NCBI GenBank assembly: GCA_001940645.1
Contig: MDVS01000022.1
Span: forward strand, 1 to 64,000
From: Candidatus Heimdallarchaeota archaeon LC_3
GTDB taxonomy: Archaea; Asgardarchaeota; Heimdallarchaeia; Hodarchaeales; LC-3
DNA: 64,000 bases
Reading direction: 5' to 3'
Shown: positions 20,729-29,374 of the stretch, piece after piece
Position numbering within the stretch: the first letter of the stretch is position 1
Layout of the letters: the number at the start of each line of letters is the position of its first letter
Position numbers and translations under genes: made by a program
Notes under the pieces: model-generated
Database searches by the model: none
Seen by the model: only the letters and a program-made list of their open reading frames with translations
Told to the model about the DNA's origin: nothing

Positions 20729-21061
20729 TTAATATCCTGCTTCTTTTTGGCGTAAAACTACAATAGTGAATTGGCCATCAGAATCTGGTGTTATAAGAAG
20801 CTCTTTCGTTTCTAATTCAACAGAAATAGACACCATATCACCAGAATTTTTAATAGACTTAACGGTATCCTTAACTTTTGATATTATAACCTGTATATGG
20901 CCAGAAATAATTTCAGCTTGTAGCTGATCTAAATTTGTATCAAGAGTAAACCCATCAGGATCTACTAAAACAACACCTAATATCCCTTGACGAGCTGATA
21001 ATTTTTTTATAATATTTTTCATAATGCTTGGTAAATGGTATTCGTCGATTGCGTTACTCAT
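20729..21061 (-). CDS. Roadblock/LC7 domain protein
   Basis: From the ATG at 21061 this is 110 residues of a single Roadblock/LC7 (MglB-like) domain: LSARQGILGVVLVDPDGFTLDT is the typical first beta pair, then a long helix and a beta-rich end (LLITPDSDGQFTIVVLRQ). An upstream frame reaches 21139 but overlaps the next gene. Roadblock proteins scaffold or regulate small GTPases; Asgard genomes have many. Its partner lies immediately upstream. Confidence 0.87.
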   Translation of the reverse strand: MSNAIDEYHLPSIMKNIIKKLSARQGILGVVLVDPDGFTLDTNLDQLQAEIISGHIQVIISKVKDTVKSIKNSGDMVSISVELETKELLITPDSDGQFTIVVLRQKEAGY

Positions 21062-21107
21062 ATATTTAACCTTTTCCTTATGATATAAAAAATTAATACC
21101 AGTTAAG

Positions 21108-21431
21108 TTATGCGCCTTTTCTTTGAATAAGAGCAACAATAGTTATCTCTGTGGAATAGTCGGGGATGATTTCAATATCTCCATTAGTTGTTTCTATACG
21201 AATTGAACGTGGAATTTCGCCTGTAATTTCTTCTGTTACAGTTTTTACTTTACCAACTAAAGATCCACATTGAGCACTAATTGACTCAGCATCATCAGGT
21301 GGCAATGTAGATTGAAGAGGTAATCCCTGTAGGTCACAAAGAACGGATCCTACCACCCCAGTGTGAGAACCAACTCTTTCAAGAACTTTTTTAATAGCTG
21401 CATGGGAAATACTCCCACCATCTGAACTCAT
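21108..21431 (-). CDS. Roadblock/LC7 domain protein
   Basis: From the ATG at 21431, 107 residues of a Roadblock/LC7 fold: AAIKKVLERVGSHTGVVGSVLCDLQG, a central helix, and EIIPDYSTEITIVALIQR at the end. It is 46 bases upstream of a second Roadblock gene on the same strand. The two proteins differ clearly in sequence, so they may form a heterodimer rather than be a recent duplication. Small GTPase genes are found in the right part of this window, but not next to this pair. Confidence 0.87.
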   Translation of the reverse strand: MSSDGGSISHAAIKKVLERVGSHTGVVGSVLCDLQGLPLQSTLPPDDAESISAQCGSLVGKVKTVTEEITGEIPRSIRIETTNGDIEIIPDYSTEITIVALIQRKGA

Positions 21432-21446
21432 AAAAATAATCACCAT

Positions 21447-22261
21447 AGAATGAATAAAAATAAGAATTTAATAACCAATTATTAATAATTTATTAACTAA
21501 ACCATTTATTTTAAATCTTTGCTTAAGAGGATAAAGTGAAAAAATTAAATCAAAATTACTTAAGAAAATTTATCTAACTTAGTGATCCTTCACCTTTTCA
21601 ATATTATTGATAATAATTGGTTAAGAAAATTGTTTGGAAGATCATTGAAAGTTTTTTCTGTAGTTTCATGTTAAATTATTCTTCTTCCATCCAAATTGAT
21701 AAATTTCATTTGATTAATTTTTCTTAGATCTTGCTAAAGGTTTACAATATATTAATGGAAATCAAAGATTATAATTGTTATAACCCATAGAACATCCATC
21801 TTTAATTTCTGTCTGGGTAGAAGTAGGTTCAAAGAACAAAATTAAGTTTATAACGTTAAACATTACTCATTAACTCTTATCAGTATCTTTACAGCATATC
21901 TATTTATTTCTTCAATCTATTAATATTCAATTGTAAAAAAGATTTATCCAACTAAAATCTCCCAATTATCTAATTAATGTTACCTCTTTTCATGATAACT
22001 AAAAAAAAGTTATCTAAGGCTTTCAAGGTTGGAAAAATTTTTTCACATATCTTATTTCTAAAATGTAACTAATTATATTTACACCGCAGCTAAAACTGAG
22101 TCTGAGAAGTGATATTGATATACCCCATTTTGCCGAAATGTTTATAGAGTAAGTGAAATTTTCTCGGTACGAATTATTTTGCTTCTGATTGTATTTTTAT
22201 TTCTGTAAATCTAATTGTAGAAGCTATAATAAATTTGTACACAACAAAACTGTGATTTAAA
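21447..22261. other. Long intergenic region before amino-acid transporter operon
   Basis: About 815 bases without a supported gene. The last 200 bases (from about 22080) are less AT-rich than the rest and may hold a leader or promoter of the binding-protein gene. A short stretch near 21780 (ataacccatagaacatcca) resembles one near 55259, possibly a decayed repeat. No tRNA or riboswitch could be recognised. Confidence 0.35.
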
Positions 22262-23380
22262 ATGAAAACAAAAAATTATTTACTACTATTAATCATTAGT
22301 CTTAGCGTTTTCGGATTAATGTCTGTTCAGACAAAATCCGAAGTTGCTCAAACTACTGTACTTGAAGATATCCTCGCTCGTGGATATTTAATTGTCGGAT
22401 CGGATAACGATTATGCTCCTTTTGAATCAATTAATGTTACTTCTGGTTTTCCAGAGGGTTTTGACATTATGATAGGACATCAAATTGCGTTAGATCTTGG
22501 GGTAGGCTTATATTGGAAAACAGCGGCATGGCCTCCCTTTGATGAATTAAATCTGAAATCATTCGACATTACATTAAACGGAATTACTATTACCGCAGCG
22601 AGAGAAGCTATAGTCGATTTTTCAAGATGGTATTATAAATCAGAACAAGCAATGTTAGTACCAACCGGCAATCCATTGTCAATTACTACTGAAGCTGATC
22701 TCAATGTCACTGGTTTAAGAATTGGACTTCAACAGGGTACCACGAGTCATATTTATACTCAGGACCAGAATCTAACTGCAACTGTTACGACATATGCCCA
22801 ATTCTCGCTTGCTCTTGAAGCCTTGAAACTTGGTGCCCTCGATGTTGTGTTGGGGGATCTAGCAGTTTTAGCACTTGATGCTGCTCAATCAGGATTAACA
22901 GAAGTTGTGGCAACCTTTAGTCCCGAAGATTTCGGTATTGCTGTCGCAGCTGGAGAAACCGAACTTGTAGCTGAAATAGATAAGACATTAACAAGCTTAC
23001 TCGGTCCTGATCCTCTCAATCCTCAACCCACCGCCTTATATAATGCTATGTATTATCACTGGTTTGATAGTCCTGATCCTTACTTTGTCTCTAATCCTGA
23101 CTTTACAGAGGCATCAATAGTTTCCTATAGGGCACCTCTTTATGATTCTGGCGGTAATCTTGTATCTAGTCCTCCTGGAAATGAGACGATTACAGTACCC
23201 TTTGGAGTACCCGTTATCCCACCAGTAACAACAACCGTAGCAGTAGGGACACTCACAAATACTGCTACTGTAACTAGCAATGTTACTAGCACAAAAACAG
23301 AACAAGTTCCAGGATTTGAATTACTAGCTTTCTTACTCGCTATAGCAGTAGTACCAATCTTACGGAAATATAAAAAATAA
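22262..23380 (+). CDS. Amino-acid ABC transporter substrate-binding protein with C-terminal anchor
   Basis: A 372-residue family 3 solute-binding protein. A signal peptide (about 1-25) is followed by a mature domain with the typical ILARGYLIVGSDNDYAPFE, GFPEGFDIMIGHQIA and DITLNGITITAAREAIVDFS stretches. After about residue 310 comes a Thr/Val-rich linker (TTTVAVGTLTNTATVTSNV), then a PGF-CTERM-like anchor: VPGFELLAFLLAIAVVP and a basic end (LRKYKK). The protein is therefore probably held on the outer face of the membrane. It binds polar amino acids or similar molecules for the permease and ATPase that follow. Confidence 0.92.
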   Translation: MKTKNYLLLLIISLSVFGLMSVQTKSEVAQTTVLEDILARGYLIVGSDNDYAPFESINVTSGFPEGFDIMIGHQIALDLGVGLYWKTAAWPPFDELNLKSFDITLNGITITAAREAIVDFSRWYYKSEQAMLVPTGNPLSITTEADLNVTGLRIGLQQGTTSHIYTQDQNLTATVTTYAQFSLALEALKLGALDVVLGDLAVLALDAAQSGLTEVVATFSPEDFGIAVAAGETELVAEIDKTLTSLLGPDPLNPQPTALYNAMYYHWFDSPDPYFVSNPDFTEASIVSYRAPLYDSGGNLVSSPPGNETITVPFGVPVIPPVTTTVAVGTLTNTATVTSNVTSTKTEQVPGFELLAFLLAIAVVPILRKYKK

Positions 23381-23462
23381 TCTGATTATTTTATATTTCT
23401 CTTTTTTTCTAATATTTTTCTATTATTTTTCAAATACAAAAGCAAAATTGGATTGAATCCCG

Positions 23463-24881
23463 TTGACTGAAAGTGTCTTAAATCGTCGTAATAATGAACT
23501 AAAATTTATTACTGATAAAATTAAATTTGGAAATGTAGGATGGGGTATATTATTCTTTTTTCTTGTTTTGATTGTATTAGGTTTAATATTTGAACATCCA
23601 TCGGGTACCATTGATACGTCTGTCAATTTAATTAGCCTTTTTATTTTAATTTCTATTATTGCATTTATTGCTAATTTCAAATTGAAATTTATTCAAAAAA
23701 ATCTAAAAGTTGTAATTTTGATCTTTTTAGCTACTTCGACAATAATTCTCGTTCCAGCATCTTTAATATTTCTTTTTCAAGAGATTGAATTTCTAAATGT
23801 AAATATACATTTCAATTTTATAATAAACATTAATGTTGATTATTTTCTAGTTTTTAATAATTATTTTGACTTTGTTTTGTTTGTTGTCGATTTAATCTTT
23901 ATCATTCTTGGTGTTTTAAATCCCTTATTTGACTTACTGAATTTTTTTGACACATTTTCATTTCAAGCTCCTATAATAAGTTTGTTTAATCCTTTATTTA
24001 CTATTTTAGGACAAATTGGAGATTTCCAGTTTGTACCGATTTTCGGAGGATTCCCTCTTGATCCTGAAAATACCAATCCAATTTATATGAGAATTTTATC
24101 TGATGCCGCCGTTTTGACATTAGAAATCAGTTTTCTTGCGATCGTTTATGGTTTCTTTTTAGCAATTATTTTAGCATTAATTCTCGTACAATCGAGTAGA
24201 ATACTAGGACTAAAATTAATAGCTCAAATTTTTGTTGATTATCATCGATCTACTCCATTACTAGTTCAAATTCTGATAATTTTTTGGGGGATTCCTAGCT
24301 TTATCCAAGGATTAGATCTCGGTTTGGTGGAATTTACAAATATCTTTCTGGTATCAGATTTGATACCAAATGACTTTAAATTTGATTTTTTTGGCTTTAA
24401 AATCGAAAATTCTATGTTTCTTTTAGACTATTCGATTAATTTTGATAGATTCATCTTTAACCCGCGTGACGCAGCTATATTAGCATTATCTTTAAATACT
24501 GCGGCCTATATGTCTGAAATAGTTCGTGCAGGAATCCAATCTATTCCAACAGGTCAAACCGAAGCAGCTCGTGGTCTAGGAATGACAAATCTCCAAACAA
24601 TGAGGTATGTTATATTACCCCAAGCATTAAGATTGATAATCCCTCCATTAACAAATGAAGGTATTAATGTTGTACTCAACAGTTCATTAATTTCAGTCAT
24701 AGGATATCCAGAACTCCTTCGAAGAGCCGGGGAAATATATAGTATAAAGTTTAATCCTTTTCCGATATTAGTAACGGCGGCGATGTTTTATTTTGTCATG
24801 ACATTTACGCTAGCTAAGATCACGACAAATATTGAGAAAAAATCGCGTATACCGGGATTAGGTGTGTCCCATGATGTTTGA
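23463..24881 (+). CDS. Amino-acid ABC transporter permease
   Basis: A 472-residue permease of the HisM/GlnP type. The C-terminal 230 residues carry the BPD_transp_1 domain with the EAA loop: EAARGLGMTNLQTMRYVILP. The first 200 or so residues are an additional membrane region with several hydrophobic helices, longer than in most family members. The frame opens with TTG at 23463; no better upstream start was seen. It is the second gene of the transporter operon. Confidence 0.88.
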   Translation: MTESVLNRRNNELKFITDKIKFGNVGWGILFFFLVLIVLGLIFEHPSGTIDTSVNLISLFILISIIAFIANFKLKFIQKNLKVVILIFLATSTIILVPASLIFLFQEIEFLNVNIHFNFIININVDYFLVFNNYFDFVLFVVDLIFIILGVLNPLFDLLNFFDTFSFQAPIISLFNPLFTILGQIGDFQFVPIFGGFPLDPENTNPIYMRILSDAAVLTLEISFLAIVYGFFLAIILALILVQSSRILGLKLIAQIFVDYHRSTPLLVQILIIFWGIPSFIQGLDLGLVEFTNIFLVSDLIPNDFKFDFFGFKIENSMFLLDYSINFDRFIFNPRDAAILALSLNTAAYMSEIVRAGIQSIPTGQTEAARGLGMTNLQTMRYVILPQALRLIIPPLTNEGINVVLNSSLISVIGYPELLRRAGEIYSIKFNPFPILVTAAMFYFVMTFTLAKITTNIEKKSRIPGLGVSHDV

Positions 24882-24930
24882 GGAGAAATTAATTAAAAAA
24901 ATTAAGATAATCGATTTGGTCCGGATTTAA

Positions 24931-25686
24931 ATGGAAAGTGTGAAGAAATTGGAACCTTTAGTAGAAATAGTAAATTTATCTAAACATTTTAAAGAACTAC
25001 GTGCGTTAGATAACGTTTCTTTAAAAATTATGCCTCAAGAAGTTGTATTTATTATCGGTAGTTCTGGATCAGGAAAAAGTACTCTTCTCCGATGTATAAA
25101 CAGATTAATTCAACCTACATCAGGGAGTGTAATTATTGAAGGTCAAGATATCACACGCATTAAGAAAATTGATGATATTCGAAAAGAAATTGGAATAGTT
25201 TTTCAGCAATTTAATTTATTTCTTCATTTAACTGTAGAGAATAATATCAAACTTCCGCTCATTAAAGTTATGAAACTCTCAGATAAAGAAGCAAATTTAC
25301 GAGTTAAAGAAGCTCTGGAAACTGTTAATTTGTCTGAGAAATTGAAATCTTACCCTGGAGAGTTATCAGGAGGACAACAACAGAGAGTAGCAATTGCGCG
25401 GGTTTTAGCTATGAGACCAAAATTAATATTATTTGATGAACCTACCTCTGCCTTGGATCCTGAATTAACCGGAGAAGTATTAAAAGTAATGAAACGCCTT
25501 GTAAAGGAATTCCATTATACTATAGTTGTAGTTTCTCATGAAATGGGATTTGCACGTGAAGCGGCCAATCGGATTATCTATATGGATGAAGGAAAAATAA
25601 AATTCGACGGTACTCCTGAAGATGTATTTGTTAATCCTCAAAACGAACGTTTGAAAAAGTTCTTATCGAGTATTATAGATCAATAA
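24931..25686 (+). CDS. Amino-acid ABC transporter ATPase (GlnQ-like)
   Basis: A 251-residue ATPase with Walker A GSSGSGKST (about 44-52), Q-loop FQQFNLF, signature LSGGQQQRVAIARVLAM, Walker B LILFDEPTSALDPEL and switch His in VVSHEMGFA. It is a full match to the polar amino acid (GlnQ/HisP) subgroup. Third and last gene of the operon, 49 bases after the permease. Confidence 0.94.
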   Translation: MESVKKLEPLVEIVNLSKHFKELRALDNVSLKIMPQEVVFIIGSSGSGKSTLLRCINRLIQPTSGSVIIEGQDITRIKKIDDIRKEIGIVFQQFNLFLHLTVENNIKLPLIKVMKLSDKEANLRVKEALETVNLSEKLKSYPGELSGGQQQRVAIARVLAMRPKLILFDEPTSALDPELTGEVLKVMKRLVKEFHYTIVVVSHEMGFAREAANRIIYMDEGKIKFDGTPEDVFVNPQNERLKKFLSSIIDQ

Positions 25687-25760
25687 TATCTAATTCAAAA
25701 ATTAAGGTTTTTTCAATTTCTAAATATGAACCATTATTTTAGAAAAGACTTAAGATAGGT

Positions 25761-27143
25761 TTAAGCTAAATTTTCCAGAACTTTTAATAATAAATTCTGT
25801 TTTTTTTCATTTACTTCATCCATTAGCGGTTCAAGATCTACAGTAGTTGGTTCATTATTCTCCACAACAATTTTACCGTTTATTATCGTTGTTTCAACAT
25901 CATTAGCTCTTACAGCATATGCTAAATGGCTATAAAAATTATATACAGGAGATAAATGTGGTTTTCGAAAATTGATTATTATCAAATCTGCCATATAATC
26001 TTTTTTCAACTTCCCCAAATCCTTATAACTCAAAACTTCTGCTCCTTGGCTTGTTGCCATAGAAACAACTTGTTCAGCCTTTACAAGGGTAGGATCTGAA
26101 CGAAATCCTTTGTGAATTAAAGCCATTATTTTCATGGAATCAAACAAATCTAAACTATTATTTGAAGATGCCCCATCAGTTCCGATACCAACAAGAATTT
26201 TTTCTTTAAGTAATTCTGGTATAGGAGCTATACCAGATCCTAATTTCAAATTTGATACAGGATTACTTGCAACTTTAACTTTATTTTTTTTCATGATTTT
26301 ATAATCTAGTGGTTCTAAAGCAACACAATGAGCTGCAACCATAGGAATTTTAATTTCTTCAGATTTGAAGATACCAATATTATCTAAATATTCAAAAATA
26401 CTTTTGTTAGGAAAAAACTTTTCAATCTCATCTTGTTTTATGTATGATTGCAAGAAACTCTTAGTTTTTTGCCAATCATCCTTTGTTTCAGCAATATGCA
26501 TATGCCACATCAAATCTGAATGTTCAATGGACCCACTATACCTGTCAATTAATTCCTTTAATTTTAAAATAAATTCATTATCACAACTATATGGGGCATG
26601 AGGATCTATAGAAACTCTTATTAGCCCACTATCATGATAATGTTTTATTAATTCTTCAGTCACATGTAAATCCATTTCTTTTCTCTGTGAAAAGCATACA
26701 TTGCCAACTACTCCCCTCACACCAACTGATTGTAATGCATCAGCTTCTTTATTCGCAGAATGATACATTGTATTAACAGTAGTGACACCTGCTAAAGCAG
26801 ATTCAACAGCACCTAGTCGAGCTCCTAAAAAAATATCATCAGGTGTCAATGTTAATTCAGCTGGAAAAATATCTTTTTCTAACCACTCATATAGAATTTT
26901 ATCATCAGAATACCCTCTTAACAAAGTCATGGCAAGATGTGTGTGAGTGTTTATTAATCCAGGCATAACAATATGATTTTCTGTCAAATAAATTTTCTCT
27001 AAATTTCTTCCAGAAAAATCTATATCAGATTTTTTCCCGATTTCACTTATTTTTTTGTCTTGAATTATTAAAACTCCATCTTTGATAATTAGGCCCTTTG
27101 AATCTTCTGTGAGATATGTTCCACCAATTAATGCTAAATCCAT
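25761..27143 (-). CDS. MTA/SAH deaminase-type amidohydrolase
   Basis: A 460-residue amidohydrolase. Motifs: PGLINTHTHLAMTLLRG (metal His67, His69), MHIAETKDDW, VAAHCVALEP, SNPVSNLKLGSGIAPIPELL and GIGTDGASSNNSLDLFDSMK. This pattern is that of 5'-methylthioadenosine/S-adenosylhomocysteine deaminases and DadD-type 5'-deoxyadenosine deaminases. The zinc site appears complete. The next genes downstream in the same direction of reading (27308-28312) include an adenosine-kinase-like protein, which fits nucleoside salvage from SAM by-products. Confidence 0.88.
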   Translation of the reverse strand: MDLALIGGTYLTEDSKGLIIKDGVLIIQDKKISEIGKKSDIDFSGRNLEKIYLTENHIVMPGLINTHTHLAMTLLRGYSDDKILYEWLEKDIFPAELTLTPDDIFLGARLGAVESALAGVTTVNTMYHSANKEADALQSVGVRGVVGNVCFSQRKEMDLHVTEELIKHYHDSGLIRVSIDPHAPYSCDNEFILKLKELIDRYSGSIEHSDLMWHMHIAETKDDWQKTKSFLQSYIKQDEIEKFFPNKSIFEYLDNIGIFKSEEIKIPMVAAHCVALEPLDYKIMKKNKVKVASNPVSNLKLGSGIAPIPELLKEKILVGIGTDGASSNNSLDLFDSMKIMALIHKGFRSDPTLVKAEQVVSMATSQGAEVLSYKDLGKLKKDYMADLIIINFRKPHLSPVYNFYSHLAYAVRANDVETTIINGKIVVENNEPTTVDLEPLMDEVNEKKQNLLLKVLENLA

Positions 27144-27307
27144 AAAAAAATCAACATGTGAATTTTGTATAAAGGTATTTTTTATAACTTTTTGAAATAA
27201 TTTTTATTTATTTCTGTCTATTCATCATCAAGTTTAATTTAGATAAAAAATTTCTTGATTTTATTATTATCAAAATAATGCTAAACTTTGAGAAAAAAAA
27301 CTAATAA

Positions 27308-28312
27308 TTAAAGCTTTTGATCTATATATTTTATAGAGACTGTTTTTGCCTTTTGATAAACTTTTACATTTGTTATTTCTTCATATCCTTGGCCGCCTTT
27401 GCATTCAATGCATACAGATGCAATTGCAGAACCATATTTTGCAGATTCCTCCCATGATAGATTATCAAGTAATCCTTTAATCACACCTGCTCTGAAAGCG
27501 TCTCCTGCTCCCGTTACTTCCACAATTCTATCAGGTTCAGTTATTCCAACTTCAAAATTGCCCTCTGGAGTATAAAATATACTCCCTTTTTCTCCAAGCG
27601 TTTCAATGAGTATTTTTTTTGGATAGATTTTGCGGATTGAAGCAATTGTAATTCCAAAATTTTCCGTTTTCAACCATTCAACGTCATTCATTATCACAAC
27701 TTCAGCGAGCTCAAAGCATTTCATAAATTGTTGCTTCGAATAAGTTAAAACCATTTGGCCAGGATCAAAAATTTTGACAATTGAGGAATTTAATGAAATA
27801 GTATTCTTCATCCCCCTGAGTGTTGACACAGCAGTTCCAGGTGCAAAAATAGCAATTTTGAAGAAATCTTTTTTCTTAGCCACAATTTCGCTAAAATCAA
27901 GGGTATCAATGAATTTTATTGCATTTGGTTGCCAAATGATTATTTGTTCGTTATTTTTATCAGATATCATATATGCACGGGCAGTTTCATAATCATCATA
28001 TATTTTAACAGCTAAATCGATTTTATAATCAATTAGTCGCTTGCCATAAGTACTCATAAAATCTTTACCAACAACGGAGTGGATTGTGGCCTTACCACCA
28101 AGATATCCAATTCCAAATCCAATGTTTCCTGCTGTTCCCCCATGAAGGATAGTAAGCGAATTAGAAACTAACGCAATATTTAACGATTCAATTTTTCCAT
28201 CTTTGAGAGGTATTTCTTCTCTTAAAGTAGGAAATACTGGCATAACATAGTCAAAAGCTATCGATCCGAATACAAGCGCTTCATTCTTCAATCTATAAAC
28301 TCCAAATGACAT
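27308..28312 (-). CDS. PfkB-family nucleoside (adenosine) kinase-like
   Basis: A 334-residue ribokinase-fold protein. Substrate-side motif GGTAGNIGFGIGYLGG, then VGKDF, and the ATP/catalytic motif VTGAGDAFRAGVIKGLL with the catalytic Asp. The N-terminal region (GSIAFDYVM...) and the bulky lid resemble prokaryotic adenosine kinases more than sugar kinases. The neighbouring MTA/SAH-deaminase-type gene supports a nucleoside substrate. Substrate choice is inference. Confidence 0.83.
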   Translation of the reverse strand: MSFGVYRLKNEALVFGSIAFDYVMPVFPTLREEIPLKDGKIESLNIALVSNSLTILHGGTAGNIGFGIGYLGGKATIHSVVGKDFMSTYGKRLIDYKIDLAVKIYDDYETARAYMISDKNNEQIIIWQPNAIKFIDTLDFSEIVAKKKDFFKIAIFAPGTAVSTLRGMKNTISLNSSIVKIFDPGQMVLTYSKQQFMKCFELAEVVIMNDVEWLKTENFGITIASIRKIYPKKILIETLGEKGSIFYTPEGNFEVGITEPDRIVEVTGAGDAFRAGVIKGLLDNLSWEESAKYGSAIASVCIECKGGQGYEEITNVKVYQKAKTVSIKYIDQKL

Positions 28313-28323
28313 TAAATTTTAGG

Positions 28324-29121
28324 TTAAATCACCAACGATCTTATTATCCGTTGTTTTTCTGTTGTTACTAAATGATATATTAACTTTAAAGTTAAAGGAT
28401 TTAGAAATAATAAATAGGACCAAATGTATCTTGGGGAACCAATTTTTATTAAAAATTTTCCAAAAACTTTATTCCGTTTTCTTTTATTGAAATATCCTAT
28501 TTGGAATGCACGAATAAGTTTTGGTAATAGAGGATGGTTGGAATTTGGAAAAAAATGACCTAAATAAAATAAAAACTCATGAAAATCCCATAATTGAGCT
28601 GTTAACATTTTTTCTGAGAATTTTCTAAAAAATCTGAATTGATCAAAATCTAGAATGTAGAGTTCATTATCTTCAGTTTCAAAAATATTTTCAGGTTTAC
28701 AGTCTCCAATACAAGCATTTAAATTATGAATTTTTGCTAGAATCATTCCCATTTTTTCATATGCTTTTATAAAATTTTTTCTTCCTTCATTAGTATGAAC
28801 AGCATCCAAGGGAATGCCATTTATTAATTCAACTATTAGATTATATCCTTCTTGATCAATTAGTTTAGGAGTCTTAATATCGTACTTTTTACAAAACTTT
28901 TTACTATTTATTTCGTTTTGTATTCGATGCGAAGCCCAAACAACAAACAAATTTGAACCAAATGTGAATATTCTTAATCCAAACCATTTTAAAAAATTTA
29001 TTATTGTCTTATAATTCTTTTTAACGTAAACTTGACCGGATTTCATATATATTTTACTAACAGAGTTAAGAATCGGATTTCCCAGTTGTTTTGTTTTTAC
29101 TATATCTTCTTTGGAAACCAA
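28324..29121 (-). CDS. Protein-kinase-like (Kdo/RIO-type) protein
   Basis: A 265-residue small kinase fold. The catalytic loop reads IGDCKPENIF (Asp and Asn present) and the metal motif reads LDFDQF in place of DFG. A possible N-lobe is KFCKKYDIKTPKLI...NLIVELI. This arrangement resembles small bacterial/archaeal kinases such as Kdo kinase, RIO or Bud32. The substrate may be a lipid, sugar or protein. It ends 11 bases before the start of the adenosine-kinase-like gene and is probably first in that transcript. Confidence 0.65.
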   Translation of the reverse strand: MVSKEDIVKTKQLGNPILNSVSKIYMKSGQVYVKKNYKTIINFLKWFGLRIFTFGSNLFVVWASHRIQNEINSKKFCKKYDIKTPKLIDQEGYNLIVELINGIPLDAVHTNEGRKNFIKAYEKMGMILAKIHNLNACIGDCKPENIFETEDNELYILDFDQFRFFRKFSEKMLTAQLWDFHEFLFYLGHFFPNSNHPLLPKLIRAFQIGYFNKRKRNKVFGKFLIKIGSPRYIWSYLLFLNPLTLKLIYHLVTTEKQRIIRSLVI

Positions 29122-29374
29122 TTCACTACCAGCTATACTTTAATTTCTAAATTTTCTAAATTTTTGATTTAGAGCAATCCTAGAATCAAGTTTAAGATTC
29201 CCCTATATTCTTTTGATGATTTCGATAATAAAGGTTAATTTATTGTTTGAAATTTTGTATTAAAGTTTTTTAAAAAAATTCATTGACTATTTTAAGATTA
29301 ATTTTATTCCAATTTTTCAAAGAAAAGCAACTTTCAACAAAATTTAGCCAAAGAAAATTAGTTAGGGTAATGGA

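Noticed and set aside
21771..21805. Similarity to 55250-55285 (ataacccat.gaaca.cca)
   Set aside because: Only about 20 bases match in AT-rich DNA; too short to call a repeat without a search.
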